In this document: positions 26,060-35,575 of the stretch, in pieces
Layout of the letters: each line of letters begins with the position of its first letter
Numbering within the stretch: the stretch's first letter is position 1
Assembly: GCA_964398915.1 (NCBI GenBank)
Contig: CAYNOR010000004.1
Span: forward strand, 62,001-126,000
Direction of reading: 5' to 3'
DNA length: 64,000 bases
DNA from: Tichowtungia sp964398915
Lineage (GTDB): Bacteria > Verrucomicrobiota > Kiritimatiellia > Kiritimatiellales > Tichowtungiaceae
Made by a program: the position numbers and the translations under genes
Notes under the pieces: generated by a model
Seen by the model: the letters and a program-made list of their open reading frames with translations, nothing else
Database searches by the model: none
Told to the model about the DNA's origin: nothing

Positions 26060-26980
26060 ATGACAGATATGAAAAAAGACCGTTTTTATCCGCTTTATTC
26101 ACTCCTGCTTATTTTTCTGGTCGCGCCGCTACTGGCCGCGCTGGTGGCTCCCTGGATTTATCAGGGACTTCAGAGCTTTGCCGCAGACGGTTCTGTGCTG
26201 GATGCTCCGTTTTATCGCGTCACATCCCGCATTGTGCTGGTGATGGTGGCTCTGCTGCTTTATCCGGCTTATAAGCTCAGTGGCATCCGCAATAAGGCGG
26301 CCTGCGGGCTGACCGGTTCCTCGAACCGTTTCAAGCTGGTACAGACAGGTCTTGGACTGGGTATCGGCAGTATGCTGATGGTTTATCTGCTCGGCGTTGT
26401 GCTGGGAGTTTTTGTCTGGGATACCCACGGGAAAACCGTTTCTTACCTTATCCGCAAAACCCTACAGGCGCTTGCAGGCGGTCTGGTCGTTGGAATTTTT
26501 GAAGAAATTCTGTTCCGTGGTTTTATTCACGCCGCCTTGCGCAAGAGTTTCGGTGTGGTCGCCGCAGTGATTTCGGGTAGTTTTTTCTTTTCGATTGTCC
26601 ACTTCATGCGCCCTGTCGACCCGGAAGTCATCAATCAATGGTATTCCGGATTTCTGCTTTTTCAGAATCTGTTTGCCCGCGCCGGCGACACCTTCTTTCA
26701 GGAGGCCAGTACGCTTTTCTGCATGGGACTGGTGCTTTCCGTGTTATGCCATTGGATGAAGTCGATCTATGTCGCCATCGGTCTGCACGCAGGCTGGGTC
26801 TGGGTTATGATGCTTTTCCGCCTTTTTACCGATAACCAGAAAAACCTTGTTTGGCTTTACGGCACCAGCGAATGGATTTCCAAGGCCTGGATGGGATCAA
26901 TCCTCTCTCTCGTTTTCCTTGCCGCCGTCCTGCTTACACAGAAAAAGTGGAAATCGCTGACAACCAATCCAGATCGCTGA
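26060..26980 (+). CDS. CPBP family intramembrane glutamic protease
   Basis: 306 aa with about eight hydrophobic segments. The CPBP/Abi (CAAX-protease-like) motifs are present: FEEILFRGFIHAALRKSFG (motif 1, E-E-x3-R), FFFSIVHFMRP (motif 2, His) and GLHAGWVWVMMLF (motif 3, His). Such enzymes cleave prenylated or membrane peptides, or serve as immunity proteins to bacteriocins. The gene is followed 5 bases later by murJ, so they are probably co-transcribed. Substrate unknown. Confidence 0.85.
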   Translation: MTDMKKDRFYPLYSLLLIFLVAPLLAALVAPWIYQGLQSFAADGSVLDAPFYRVTSRIVLVMVALLLYPAYKLSGIRNKAACGLTGSSNRFKLVQTGLGLGIGSMLMVYLLGVVLGVFVWDTHGKTVSYLIRKTLQALAGGLVVGIFEEILFRGFIHAALRKSFGVVAAVISGSFFFSIVHFMRPVDPEVINQWYSGFLLFQNLFARAGDTFFQEASTLFCMGLVLSVLCHWMKSIYVAIGLHAGWVWVMMLFRLFTDNQKNLVWLYGTSEWISKAWMGSILSLVFLAAVLLTQKKWKSLTTNPDR

Positions 26981-26985
26981 ATCCT

Positions 26986-28557
26986 ATGGAACATCGCAAA
27001 TTATTCCGTTCGGTCGGAACCGTCAGCCTTTTCACCATGCTGAGCCGTCTGCTCGGCCTCCTGCGCGAAACCGTCACCGCCGCCGCCTTCGGCACCAGTG
27101 CGGTCATGTCCGACTTCGTAGTCGCTTTCCGGATTCCCAACATGTTCCGCGCGCTGTTCGGTGAAGGGGCCCTTTCTTCCGCCTTTGTGCCGGTGTTTTC
27201 AGCAATACGGGCGAAGGAAGGGGAGTCGGCGGCCTGGCGGTTCGCCCGCCGTGTAATCACACTGCTGGGCGCCGTTTTGATCCTCATCGTTCTGGCCGGC
27301 ATCGGTATCACTTTTTTCCCGCCGCTGGTCGAAGTCTTCCGCAAGGGAACCCAAACTTTGCCGCTTCTGCGCATTATGCTTCCATATCTCTTTTTTATCT
27401 GTCTGACCGCGCTGTCGCAGGGAATCCTCAACAGCTTCGGCAAATTCGCATTGGCAGCGTTCACTCCGTGCCTGCTGAATATCACCTGGATTTTATTCGT
27501 GATTTTCGTCTGCCCGCTGATGGGTACAACACCGGAAGACCGGATCACAGGTGTCGCGCTCGGCGTTCTCGTGGCCGGCGCGGTACAGCTATCCGCTCAG
27601 CTTCCCGCCATGTACCGGCTCGGCTGGCGCCCGGGAGTTGATCTAAACACGAAAGATCCGCAGGTGACCCGCTTCCTCGGCCTGATGGCACCGACCGCGC
27701 TCGGCCAGTCGGTGTCGCAGGTTAACATGACCATCAACAGCATCATGGCGCGCTGGGCGACGCCGTGGGCCGCCGCCACCATGTATTTTGCCGAACGCCT
27801 GCTCTATTTCCCGCAAGGTATCCTCGCCACCGCCATGAGCACCGTTTTGCTGCCGGTATTCTCCAACCACGCCGCCGTTGGCGAAGAGGAGCGCATCCGG
27901 TTGACCATTAACCGCGCCTTGCGGATGCTTTTGTTCGTCATGATACCGGCGGCGGTCGGACTGATGGCTCTGGCCCGTCCGGTCACCGAAATGCTGCTGG
28001 GGTGGGGCAATTTTGACGTCGATTCCGTAGACCGCACCGCGTCGGTACTGCGCGTTTATGCGCCGGGCCTGTTCTTCTTCGGACTGGCCAAAGTATTCGT
28101 TCCGGCCTTTTACGGACTGGGCGACACGCGCACACCGTACCGCAACGGACTCTACAGCGTCGGCGTCAACTTTTCGCTCAACCTGATTTTCACCCTGTCG
28201 CTGCCGACTGAATACAAAGCCATGAGCCTTGCCGGTTCAGCGGTCGTTTCGGAAGCCTTCAACGGATTAACCCTCGGCTGGCGGCTCGGACGCCGCATCG
28301 GCTCGCCCGGCTGGCTTTCCGTGCTGGCCGGAGCCGGACGTGCACTGATCGCGGCGGTGATCATGGGTGCAACGGTAATCTTCGTTCACGGCTGGATTTT
28401 CCAGGCCTTGGACAATCATCTCGCCGCAAAACTGACGCAGTTTATCGCCGTCGGCGGAGCCATCGCCATCGGCATGGCCGTTTACCTGCTTGCCTCCATC
28501 CTGCTCTGCCGCCGCGAAGCCGCGCAGGTCTTCAACGCTGTTCTGCGGAAAAAATAG
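26986..28557 (+). CDS. murJ: Lipid II flippase MurJ
   Basis: 523 aa from ATG 26986. Multi-pass MOP-superfamily protein: SVGTVSLFTMLSRLLGLLRE, SDFVVAFRIPNMFRALFGEG and ALSSAFVPVFSA are the hallmark MviN/MurJ N-terminus. Later GLMAPTALGQSVSQVNMTIN and YFAERLLYFPQGILATAMST fit TM 7-8, with the Arg-rich central-cavity residues. It flips lipid II to the periplasm for peptidoglycan synthesis. Longer in-frame starts overlap the CPBP gene and are not used. Confidence 0.95.
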   Translation: MEHRKLFRSVGTVSLFTMLSRLLGLLRETVTAAAFGTSAVMSDFVVAFRIPNMFRALFGEGALSSAFVPVFSAIRAKEGESAAWRFARRVITLLGAVLILIVLAGIGITFFPPLVEVFRKGTQTLPLLRIMLPYLFFICLTALSQGILNSFGKFALAAFTPCLLNITWILFVIFVCPLMGTTPEDRITGVALGVLVAGAVQLSAQLPAMYRLGWRPGVDLNTKDPQVTRFLGLMAPTALGQSVSQVNMTINSIMARWATPWAAATMYFAERLLYFPQGILATAMSTVLLPVFSNHAAVGEEERIRLTINRALRMLLFVMIPAAVGLMALARPVTEMLLGWGNFDVDSVDRTASVLRVYAPGLFFFGLAKVFVPAFYGLGDTRTPYRNGLYSVGVNFSLNLIFTLSLPTEYKAMSLAGSAVVSEAFNGLTLGWRLGRRIGSPGWLSVLAGAGRALIAAVIMGATVIFVHGWIFQALDNHLAAKLTQFIAVGGAIAIGMAVYLLASILLCRREAAQVFNAVLRKK

Positions 28558-28562
28558 GACAG

Positions 28563-28661
28563 GCATCCTGCTCCGCATCTTTCCGAACCCGGAGAGCTGT
28601 CTGCGACTGATGCGGGCCTTGGCGGTTGATATCCGCGAGGACTGGGTCGAACAGCACGGCC
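28563..28661 (+). pseudogene. Remnant of an IS256-family transposase C-terminus
   Basis: One frame reads ILLRIFPNPESCLRLMRALA then VDIREDWVEQH, the conserved C-terminal signature of IS256/mutator-type transposases (FPN-xSCLRLV-AL ... EDW). Nothing of the DDE core remains. It starts 5 bases after the murJ stop and ends where an 80-bp intergenic repeat begins. Confidence 0.65.
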
Positions 28662-28663
28662 CT

Positions 28664-28742
28664 GTTAACCTTCGAAATTAATCATTCGCTGTTCGATATT
28701 CGATATTTACGGATGGGCAAAATTTATATTGGACAGCCGTGA
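28664..28742. repeat. ~80-bp intergenic repeat, copy 1
   Basis: GTTAACCTTCGAAATT ... TTCGATATTCGATATTTACG ... TTTATATTGGACAGCCGTGA, matching 36771-36846 at over 85% by eye. It contains the direct word TTCGATA-TTCGATA. The remaining bases to 28916 hold no gene; a GGAGG at 28903 serves the next CDS. Confidence 0.8.
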
Positions 28743-28916
28743 CTGAAACTGGTGAATGCGGCGTGAACAATCTGGAATACGATTGGATTTATAAGGAAGG
28801 AGAAATATCAGAAACCAAATTGTAAAACTTTACGAACACAACTTTTTGCATCTGTCTGGTTGCGGATAATTGCAGATTTCGCATATAGTGCGCTCCTTTA
28901 TCCGGAGGGTGCTTGC

Positions 28917-29585
28917 ATGAATCATGAAATCATGACGATTGAAGAGGTGGCTGTTTATCTGCGCGTGTCGGAACGGACAGTTTATGACTGGGCACAGAAG
29001 GGGCAGTTACCTGGCGGTAAATTGGGTACGACCTGGCGCTTTAAACGCAGTGACATTGAAGGTTGGGTAAATCGCCGTATTGGAAATTCAGCGGCTCCGA
29101 TTTCAATTCCAACTGCTCCGGGTGGAGGTGTGCTCAGCCGGAGCCTTTCACCTGAACGGGTTGTTTTCTTCGATACGGATAAAAAGGCCGCTGCGTTGAA
29201 AACGCTGTGTGCCGTGCTCGGAACGTCCATGCTGGTCCATAATGAGACCGAACTGGAAGAAGCTATTTTCCGGCGTGAAGAGCTGATGAGTACCGGGATC
29301 GGCTCCGGAGTCGGTGTGCCGCACGTACGGCTTGATACAGTGGACGATCTGATCATGGCTCTCGGTATTGCACGCAAACCGCTCGACGATTATTCCTCGC
29401 TCGACGACATTCCGATCCAAATTGTCTGCATGGTGGCGGCCAGCGGGACTCAGCATCCGCAATATATTCGCGCGCTGTCGGCGATCAGTTCGCGCCTTAA
29501 AGATGAAACGGTGCGCAAGGCGATGATCGGGGCGAAAGATGCCGTTTCGGTGTTTGATATTTTCACCGGCGGACAACCGGGCTGA
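28917..29585 (+). CDS. HTH (excisionase-type) + PTS EIIA fusion regulator
   Basis: 222 aa from ATG 28917, GGAGGG upstream. Residues 1-55: MerR/excisionase-type HTH (TIEEVAVYLRVSERTVYDWA, then LPGGKLGTTWRFKRSDIEGW). Residues ~75-220: PtsN/EIIA(Ntr)-like domain with the phospho-acceptor context GSGVGVPHVRLDTVDDLIMAL. The family pairs a DNA-binding HTH_17 with EIIA and is found in PVC and delta-type bacteria. It probably converts phosphorelay state into transcription control. No other PTS gene lies in this window. Confidence 0.85.
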   Translation: MNHEIMTIEEVAVYLRVSERTVYDWAQKGQLPGGKLGTTWRFKRSDIEGWVNRRIGNSAAPISIPTAPGGGVLSRSLSPERVVFFDTDKKAAALKTLCAVLGTSMLVHNETELEEAIFRREELMSTGIGSGVGVPHVRLDTVDDLIMALGIARKPLDDYSSLDDIPIQIVCMVAASGTQHPQYIRALSAISSRLKDETVRKAMIGAKDAVSVFDIFTGGQPG

Positions 29586-29682
29586 TATTCCGGTTTTACT
29601 TATAAATCGCTTGGCTTAAGCCGGGTGGTTTCTATAATGCCGCAACAAGCAGGTTTTTCAGTTTATCAGGTGGAGACCGTTT

Positions 29683-30924
29683 ATGGACACAGGTGCAGGC
29701 ACAAAACCGGAAAAGAATATGTCCGCAAAAAGCAGTTCAGCAGGAATGTCAGGGGTGATCATCGGGGCGTTTATTTCCGGCGCAACGGTGGCTGTTTTGG
29801 TGCTGCGTGCCATGCAGGGTGAAGTTGAGACGATTTCTACAGCAGCGTTGCTCGGTGTTCTTTTTATAGCGGGACTTGCTGTTGCGGCGATGGTTTTGGC
29901 CATCGTGGCCATTTCGCTCAGTCGCACAGCCGAACGCGCTATTGCGGAAAAATCAGATGAGATAAATGCTGTGCAGGCGGAAATGATCGCGCGGACTCTG
30001 GCGGTTATTGAACGCATGGAATCATCGGTCTTGCGTTTCGGTGATGAAATAGCCGGCACGATTTACGATAATTTCGAAATGCTTGCCGAAGAAATTCATG
30101 AAACCCCGTTGTCACGTGACGTCTCGTGTCCTGATATCACCGCCGCGGTAAAAGACCCGTTGGATGCTGACGAAATCATCGCAGTGGAACAGCAGGAAGC
30201 GCCTGTATTGGAAGAAGCACCGATACCGGAAGTTGAAATTGTACCGGAAGAAACGCCCGTTAAAGTTGATGCGGCTCCAACGGCAGTGCCGGAACCCGGT
30301 GTGGTTAAAGAGGCGCCTGTTGCAGTTGAAGAGAAGACTGAAGTTGCAGCTGTCCGTGAAAAGCCGGCAGTGGTTGATCCGGTTGCTGATGAATTGCGCG
30401 ACAAGGCTGACCGGAAATATGGTGAATTTAAAGACATTGTTTTATTAGGTATTTCCAATTATCCGGGCGTTATTGCCCGTAAAATCGGCGAAGGTCAGTA
30501 TCGTACGCATGGCGATGAGCTGGCTGATGGCGTGTTTGTCATCCAAAACGACCGAGTCGCAGTTTGTACGTTCTGCACGAATGAAATCATTACAGAGCGC
30601 TTTATGGGTGAGTCGGGTGACAGTTTTAACGTGTTTCTGCGTTCGCTCGTTAACGAACTCAAATGCGGCCATTTCACGCGCGTCTTTCTGGTATTTGACG
30701 GGAAGCTTACGAACGCCAGTTTATACGCTCATGCGCTGAACGGACTAAGCGGTAAAATTGATTCCGAAACGTTCGCCTGTTTTGAATTATTTGAAGGCTC
30801 TCCGGATCTCGTTATTCCTGAACTGACCGAGCGCGTCAGCCAGCTGATGGATACCGTTTGTGAATCTCCGGTGGAAGAGGACGATGTTCAGACTCTTTCG
30901 TTCCGCCGGCAGATCGGGGCCTAA
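29683..30924 (+). CDS. Two-TM membrane protein with acidic linker and C-terminal domain of unknown function
   Basis: 413 aa from ATG 29683. Two hydrophobic segments (VIIGAFISGATVAVLVLRAM and LLGVLFIAGLAVAAMVLAIV), then a helical, possibly coiled-coil stretch (SRTAERAIAEKSDEINAVQA). After it comes a ~100-residue Pro/Glu/Val-rich linker (EEAPIPEVEIVPEETPVKV). The C-terminal ~170 residues form a compact domain (ISNYPGVIARKIGEGQYRTH, RVAVCTFCTNEIITERF, HFTRVFLVFDGKLTNAS), which faintly recalls nuclease-like sensor folds, but I cannot name it. Likely tethered to the inner membrane with the C-terminal domain cytosolic. Confidence 0.6.
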   Translation: MDTGAGTKPEKNMSAKSSSAGMSGVIIGAFISGATVAVLVLRAMQGEVETISTAALLGVLFIAGLAVAAMVLAIVAISLSRTAERAIAEKSDEINAVQAEMIARTLAVIERMESSVLRFGDEIAGTIYDNFEMLAEEIHETPLSRDVSCPDITAAVKDPLDADEIIAVEQQEAPVLEEAPIPEVEIVPEETPVKVDAAPTAVPEPGVVKEAPVAVEEKTEVAAVREKPAVVDPVADELRDKADRKYGEFKDIVLLGISNYPGVIARKIGEGQYRTHGDELADGVFVIQNDRVAVCTFCTNEIITERFMGESGDSFNVFLRSLVNELKCGHFTRVFLVFDGKLTNASLYAHALNGLSGKIDSETFACFELFEGSPDLVIPELTERVSQLMDTVCESPVEEDDVQTLSFRRQIGA

Positions 30925-30986
30925 TCGCAGGAAATGGTAAAAGACGGCTCGCCTTTTTTCTGCGGTTTGGAAACACTGAAAAGCTA

Positions 30987-32396
30987 ATGAATGTCAGTCA
31001 GCAATGTTCGTCTTCCTCTTATCGCGCTTTATTGCGTTTGGCCGTTCCGCTAATCATCACCTCCGCTTCTTTTACCGTCCAGAATTTCTGTGACCGCATG
31101 TTTCTGGCCTGGTACAGTCCGGCGGCTTTGCAGGCGGCTGTGCCGGCAGGCATTTTGTTTTTCACGCTGGTGTGCGGGTTTATGTCAACGGCCGCACTGG
31201 CCAATAGTCTGGTGGCTCAGTATTACGGAAACGGCGATCTGCACAGTTGCAGCCGTTCTGTGGCTCAAGCCATTCTGCTGTCGCTTTTTTCTTTTCCCCT
31301 TATTTTGTTGCTGATTCCTGCCGGGCTTTGGATGCTTTCGCTCAGCGGTCACGCGCCGGAGGTGATGGTCGCCGAAAAAACCTATCTCACCATTCTGATG
31401 TGCGGCGGCCTGTTCCTGCCTCTCTCCTCTGCAGTCAGCAGTTTTTTTTCCGGGCGCGGGCTGACCCGTATCATCATGTCTTGTGCACTGCTCGGAACGG
31501 GCGTAAATCTGATTTTGAACTGGTTGCTGATTTTCGGCGTCGGGCCGTTTCCGGAAATGGGCGTGGCGGGTGCGGCTTTGGCTTCGGTGATTTCCGGTTT
31601 TATTTCGCCGGTGATCATGCTGATTATTTACTTCTCAAAGAAAAATAATCGATTGTATGACACGCGCCGTCTCTTCTATTTTGATGCGCCGCTTTTCCGG
31701 CGGTTGCTTCGTTTCGGTATTCCGGCCGGCGTTCACATGGCGCTGGATATCGGGGCCTTTTCGCTGTTTGTTCTGCTGGTTGGACGGCTGGGCGAGACCG
31801 CTTTGATGGCCGCCAATATTGCATTGAGTGTCAACATGATTGCTTTCATGCCTGCCGTTGGCATCGGACAGGCTGCGGGTATATTGGTTGGACAGCATAT
31901 GGGGCGGCGCGACCTGGACGGGGCATCCGCTGTCGGCTGGCGTGCCGTGAATATTGGTTTGATTTATACCGCTTTTGCCGCATTGACCTTCGTGTTGATG
32001 CCCGAAGTTTATATCCGTCTTTTTGCACGCGGCGATGCGCCGTTCGATGAAATTTTTCACCTTGCTCGCATACTGCTCGGGATTGCCGCCGGCTGGGGAC
32101 TGATGGATGCTGTGAACCTGATTATTTCCGGTGCGTTACGCGGAGCAGGGGACACGCACTTTGTTATGTGGTATGAAACCTCGATGGCATGGTTTTTCTT
32201 TGCGGCGGGCGAATTGCTGATTGTACTGGTATTGAAGCGGGGTGTGCTGGTTGCCTGGGCCTGGGCACTGGTCTATATCTGTCTGTTGGCTCTTGGTATG
32301 ATTGCGCGCTTCCGCTCGAAACGCTGGCAACTGATTGAGCTGATTGAACGTCAGGAAACAATCGTGGAAGCGGTAGACGGAATGCCGCTGGGTTAG
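30987..32396 (+). CDS. MATE family efflux transporter
   Basis: 469 aa, about 12 TM segments in two pseudo-symmetric halves. The N-half begins YRALLRLAVPLIITSASFTV; matching elements are MSTAALANSLVAQYYG, LPLSSAVSSFFSGRGLTRII in the first half and FMPAVGIGQAAGILVGQHMG, GALRGAGDTHFVMWYE in the second. Expected to export drugs or cationic metabolites by Na+ or H+ antiport; which is not evident. The TTAG at 32393-32396 is shared by its stop and the stop of the convergent gene. Confidence 0.9.
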   Translation: MNVSQQCSSSSYRALLRLAVPLIITSASFTVQNFCDRMFLAWYSPAALQAAVPAGILFFTLVCGFMSTAALANSLVAQYYGNGDLHSCSRSVAQAILLSLFSFPLILLLIPAGLWMLSLSGHAPEVMVAEKTYLTILMCGGLFLPLSSAVSSFFSGRGLTRIIMSCALLGTGVNLILNWLLIFGVGPFPEMGVAGAALASVISGFISPVIMLIIYFSKKNNRLYDTRRLFYFDAPLFRRLLRFGIPAGVHMALDIGAFSLFVLLVGRLGETALMAANIALSVNMIAFMPAVGIGQAAGILVGQHMGRRDLDGASAVGWRAVNIGLIYTAFAALTFVLMPEVYIRLFARGDAPFDEIFHLARILLGIAAGWGLMDAVNLIISGALRGAGDTHFVMWYETSMAWFFFAAGELLIVLVLKRGVLVAWAWALVYICLLALGMIARFRSKRWQLIELIERQETIVEAVDGMPLG

Positions 32397-32761
32397 GCCG
32401 TCTGCTTTTCCCATATCCGAATGGTTTGCATAATCTCGCGCACCCAGAGGCATTCACATTCCGTCGGACAGGGGCCTAGCTCCCCGTGACGCACACAAAG
32501 TGCTGAGCAACCGGAATCCGGCTGTTTGCCTCGTGAGGTCAGCATAGGGCGTGTGCTCAATGCCGTGAATGCGCCGACAGGAATGGCGAGTGTGGTTCCG
32601 CAATCGTTGTGCAGATGATTGAAATAAAACAGGCCGCCCTTCAGATCTGCAAAGTTAACCTGATAGCCCGACAGTTCCAGTTCAGGATCGGCTAAAAAAT
32701 CTTCCAGCGTTTTCCAGGATTTGGAACAGGTCGGGCAGATTTTGAAAGGGTTTGCGCTCAT
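32393..32761 (-). CDS. Small Cys-rich hypothetical protein
   Basis: 122 aa from ATG 32761; family not recognised. N-terminal ICPTCSKSWKTLEDF has a C-x2-C typical of zinc ribbons, with a later DCGTTL and a C-terminal cluster CSALCVRHGELGPCPTECEC. The central part (NFADLKGGLFYFNHLHNDCG) resembles small PAS/sensor or oxidoreductase-associated proteins found near two-component genes. Probably a metal-binding cytosolic protein. Lies 50 bases downstream of pfp on the same strand and may be co-transcribed. Confidence 0.6.
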   Translation of the reverse strand: MSANPFKICPTCSKSWKTLEDFLADPELELSGYQVNFADLKGGLFYFNHLHNDCGTTLAIPVGAFTALSTRPMLTSRGKQPDSGCSALCVRHGELGPCPTECECLWVREIMQTIRIWEKQTA

Positions 32762-32811
32762 ATTGTCGGGCCTGCTGCAATGAGCGGCCTGCACGGCCGC
32801 CTTTGCTGTAA

Positions 32812-34041
32812 TTAGTGGTGGACGTGAACTTTAGCCCCTTTGGTCTGGCCAATAGCAGACAGCAGTTTGCCGAACCATTTGACATCGATATCAAAAGGCT
32901 TTCCGCCTTTGATGCGCGGGAACTCAATGGCTCGCAACGTGTCGCCCTGGTCTTCGTCTTCACCCACCACACCGCTGATGCGTTTGAGCGCGCACTCGAC
33001 CGCTTTATTGGCACAGCGTTTGATCAGCTTGCGATCTTCTTTGTTAGCCGCGGCAGCCCGGGCGAAGTATCCGCTTTTTTGCACCAGCACTTTTTCAGCT
33101 TTGAGCATTTCTGCAAACTGTTTGCCGAACCACTTGCCGGGGTTGATCGTGTCTAGTTTGACATGACCGAAAGCATCACGTGTAACTTCTTCGCCTGCCG
33201 CCTGCATTTGAGCAACGATGTCTTCCACGCCAGCACCTTCGGATATGAAGATGTTCACACAGTCGTGTTCATCCATAATTTTCTTCAACCGTGCGGCCTC
33301 GGTTGTGAAGTCGATAGCCATTTCAGGGACATAGATGGAGTGGACATCCTTGCGCATTTTGCTCAGACCGATGCCGGGCACGAAGTCCATCTGATTAAGC
33401 CGGTCGCGGTATACCTGTGCGGTGTAAGCAGTCAGCCAGCCGCAGTTGCGCCCCATCACTTCATGAATGATCAGCATGCGCGGATTGGCATTGTGCTCCG
33501 CGACTACATTTTCAAAATATTTTGCTCCTTCTTCAGCGGCGGTCCAGGCTCCGAGACTTTGACGGATCGGAAATACATCGTTATCGATCGTTTTAGGCAG
33601 ACCGACTACGGTCAGGTTGTAGTTATTGCCTTTAAGGTAAGCCGCTAGATCAGCCGCCGTGGTATTGGTGTCGTCGCCGCCAATGGTATGAAGAACGTCT
33701 ACACCATCTTTCACCAGCTGCCGCGCCGCGACCTCCAGCGGATTTTCACCTTCTTTAACGAGTCCGCGCTTTACGCAATCTTTGACGTTAGTGAGTTTCA
33801 CGCGGCTGTTGCCGATTGGACTTCCGCCGTGTTTGTGCAGAACGGCGGCATTTTTGCGTATTTTGGCATCCACGGCAATCGATTCGCCAAGCAGCAGTCC
33901 CTTGTAGCCGCTGGTGTAGCAGATAATTTTTACTTTCGGGGCAACCGCTGTGTAGCGCTCAATCAGGCCGCCGACCGCGGAGGATAGACAGGGGGCCAGG
34001 CCGCCTGCGGTGAGAATGGCAACTTTCTTCACATCGTTCAT
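32812..34041 (-). CDS. pfp: PPi-dependent 6-phosphofructokinase
   Basis: 409 aa from ATG 34041, AAAGGG upstream. Motifs: AILTAGGLAPCLSSAVGGLI (N-term nucleotide/PPi loop), TIGGDDTNTTAADLAAYL (GGDD as in PPi-type enzymes, where ATP-type have GGDGS), VGLPKTIDNDV (PKTIDND, whose Lys favours PPi) and HEVMGRNCGWLTAYTA. It interconverts Fru-6-P and Fru-1,6-bisP with PPi, reversibly, in glycolysis/gluconeogenesis. An in-frame upstream extension to 34119 has no site and is not used. Confidence 0.92.
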   Translation of the reverse strand: MNDVKKVAILTAGGLAPCLSSAVGGLIERYTAVAPKVKIICYTSGYKGLLLGESIAVDAKIRKNAAVLHKHGGSPIGNSRVKLTNVKDCVKRGLVKEGENPLEVAARQLVKDGVDVLHTIGGDDTNTTAADLAAYLKGNNYNLTVVGLPKTIDNDVFPIRQSLGAWTAAEEGAKYFENVVAEHNANPRMLIIHEVMGRNCGWLTAYTAQVYRDRLNQMDFVPGIGLSKMRKDVHSIYVPEMAIDFTTEAARLKKIMDEHDCVNIFISEGAGVEDIVAQMQAAGEEVTRDAFGHVKLDTINPGKWFGKQFAEMLKAEKVLVQKSGYFARAAAANKEDRKLIKRCANKAVECALKRISGVVGEDEDQGDTLRAIEFPRIKGGKPFDIDVKWFGKLLSAIGQTKGAKVHVHH

Positions 34042-34207
34042 GGTACAAACCCTTTCCTTGGTTCTCAGTTTCAAAAATGAGCGCCCATGATGGGAATTTG
34101 TGACTTCAAGGCAAGGCAAAAGTATGGAATGCGGGAGGGGCGGGCTGCCTCATAATCGATACCGTCAGCTAAGTCCGGGGTTATCTGTTTTTGAGGCAAC
34201 ACGGGCA

Positions 34208-35575
34208 TCAAGCCTTCTTCATGTAGGTCAGTCCGAGCGCCTGAAGGATCGCTGAAATGATGAAATTAAACGGCTTGTTGAAATGCGGCAGGAAATAGAC
34301 ATCCGTCATGGCCAGATCGAGCAGGCTCATTTGTCTCTGGATCGCCAGCGACAGATAAAAGATGCATTCTGTGTGGCTGCCTTCACCATAGGAACCGATC
34401 TGTGCACCGATCAGGCGAAGCGTTTCTTTTTCAAAAACCAGCTTAACACCGACCTCTTCCGTGCCGTTCATGAATTCCGGACGGTCGTTATCCGCATAAA
34501 ATGAGCTGGCCACATTCAGACCCGCCGCCTTGGCCGCGCTTTCGCTCAGTCCGGTGCTGGCCAGTTTGTTGTCAAATACGCAGATCGCATTCGTTCCTGT
34601 GATGCTTTCCAGCCGGACTTGTGTTGCTCCGTTAATCTGGCTGGCGGCAACCACGCCGCCTTTGACCGCATTCGTCGCCAGCGCCACATGCCGGTAGCTT
34701 CCCGTCGCGGCGTGGTAGATGGCAACTGAATCGCCGATTGCATACACATCCGGAATTGAAGTCTGCATAGCGGCATTCACCGTGATGGCACCATTCGGCA
34801 GTTTGTCTGCTTTTGGCAGAAGGGTGGAGTTCGGCCTGAATCCGACACACTGCACGACGAGATCGGCATCAAATTTCCCATGATCGGTCACAATCTGCTT
34901 CACCTTGCCGTCTTTGCCTCCGGTGTACCCGGTCAGTTTTGCGCTCAGCACCAGATTTACACCCGCCTTGCGGATGTCAGACTCCAGCCGGTCGGTGAAC
35001 TCCTTATCGAAATAGGCCGGAACCACCCGTTGCTGCAGATCGACCAGCGTCACCTTTTTCCCGCGCTGATGATAGGCTTCAGCCAGTTCGATGCCGATAT
35101 AACCGGCACCGACAATCGCTACGCTTTTAATTTCCGGATCGCCTGCCTTGGCGATCAGCTCCGAAGCATGCTGGAACAGCTTGCAGACATAAATATTCTT
35201 CAGATCGCTGTTTTCAACCTTGAAATCTACCGGCCACGAACCGGCAGAGTAAATCAGCTTGTCATAGGCGACCGTTCGCTCGTTGCCGGTTTTCAGGTCA
35301 CGGGCAGTCACTTCCTTTTTTTCTGTGTCGATTTTCACCACCTCGGTGCTCATGTGCACCTCGGCGCCGAGTCCTTCGAGTTCGTTGCAGTTCGAATAAA
35401 ACAGATCGTTCACATTTTTAACCACGCCGCTGACCGACAGGGCAATCCCGCAGCCGAGAAACGAAATATTGTCATTGCGGTCAAACGCGACCACTTTGTG
35501 TTTTTTATTTTGCGACAGCAGCGTTCGAATCGCTGAGGTTCCTGCATGATTCACCCCGACAACTACAACCTTCAT
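34208..35575 (-). CDS. FAD-dependent NADH oxidase / CoA-disulfide reductase family
   Basis: 455 aa, AAGGAG seven bases before ATG 35575. FAD-binding N-terminus VVVVGVNHAGTSAIRTLLSQ; the single redox Cys in SFLGCGIALSVSGVV (Cys42 equivalent) puts it with H2O-forming NADH oxidase, CoA-disulfide reductase and polysulfide reductases. VAIVGAGYIGIELAEAYHQR is the NAD(P)H Rossmann, and IPDVYAIGDSVAIYH the second FAD motif. The C-terminal dimerisation domain ends LGLTYMKKA. NADH oxidase is more likely by motif, but the family cannot be split by eye. Confidence 0.8.
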   Translation of the reverse strand: MKVVVVGVNHAGTSAIRTLLSQNKKHKVVAFDRNDNISFLGCGIALSVSGVVKNVNDLFYSNCNELEGLGAEVHMSTEVVKIDTEKKEVTARDLKTGNERTVAYDKLIYSAGSWPVDFKVENSDLKNIYVCKLFQHASELIAKAGDPEIKSVAIVGAGYIGIELAEAYHQRGKKVTLVDLQQRVVPAYFDKEFTDRLESDIRKAGVNLVLSAKLTGYTGGKDGKVKQIVTDHGKFDADLVVQCVGFRPNSTLLPKADKLPNGAITVNAAMQTSIPDVYAIGDSVAIYHAATGSYRHVALATNAVKGGVVAASQINGATQVRLESITGTNAICVFDNKLASTGLSESAAKAAGLNVASSFYADNDRPEFMNGTEEVGVKLVFEKETLRLIGAQIGSYGEGSHTECIFYLSLAIQRQMSLLDLAMTDVYFLPHFNKPFNFIISAILQALGLTYMKKA

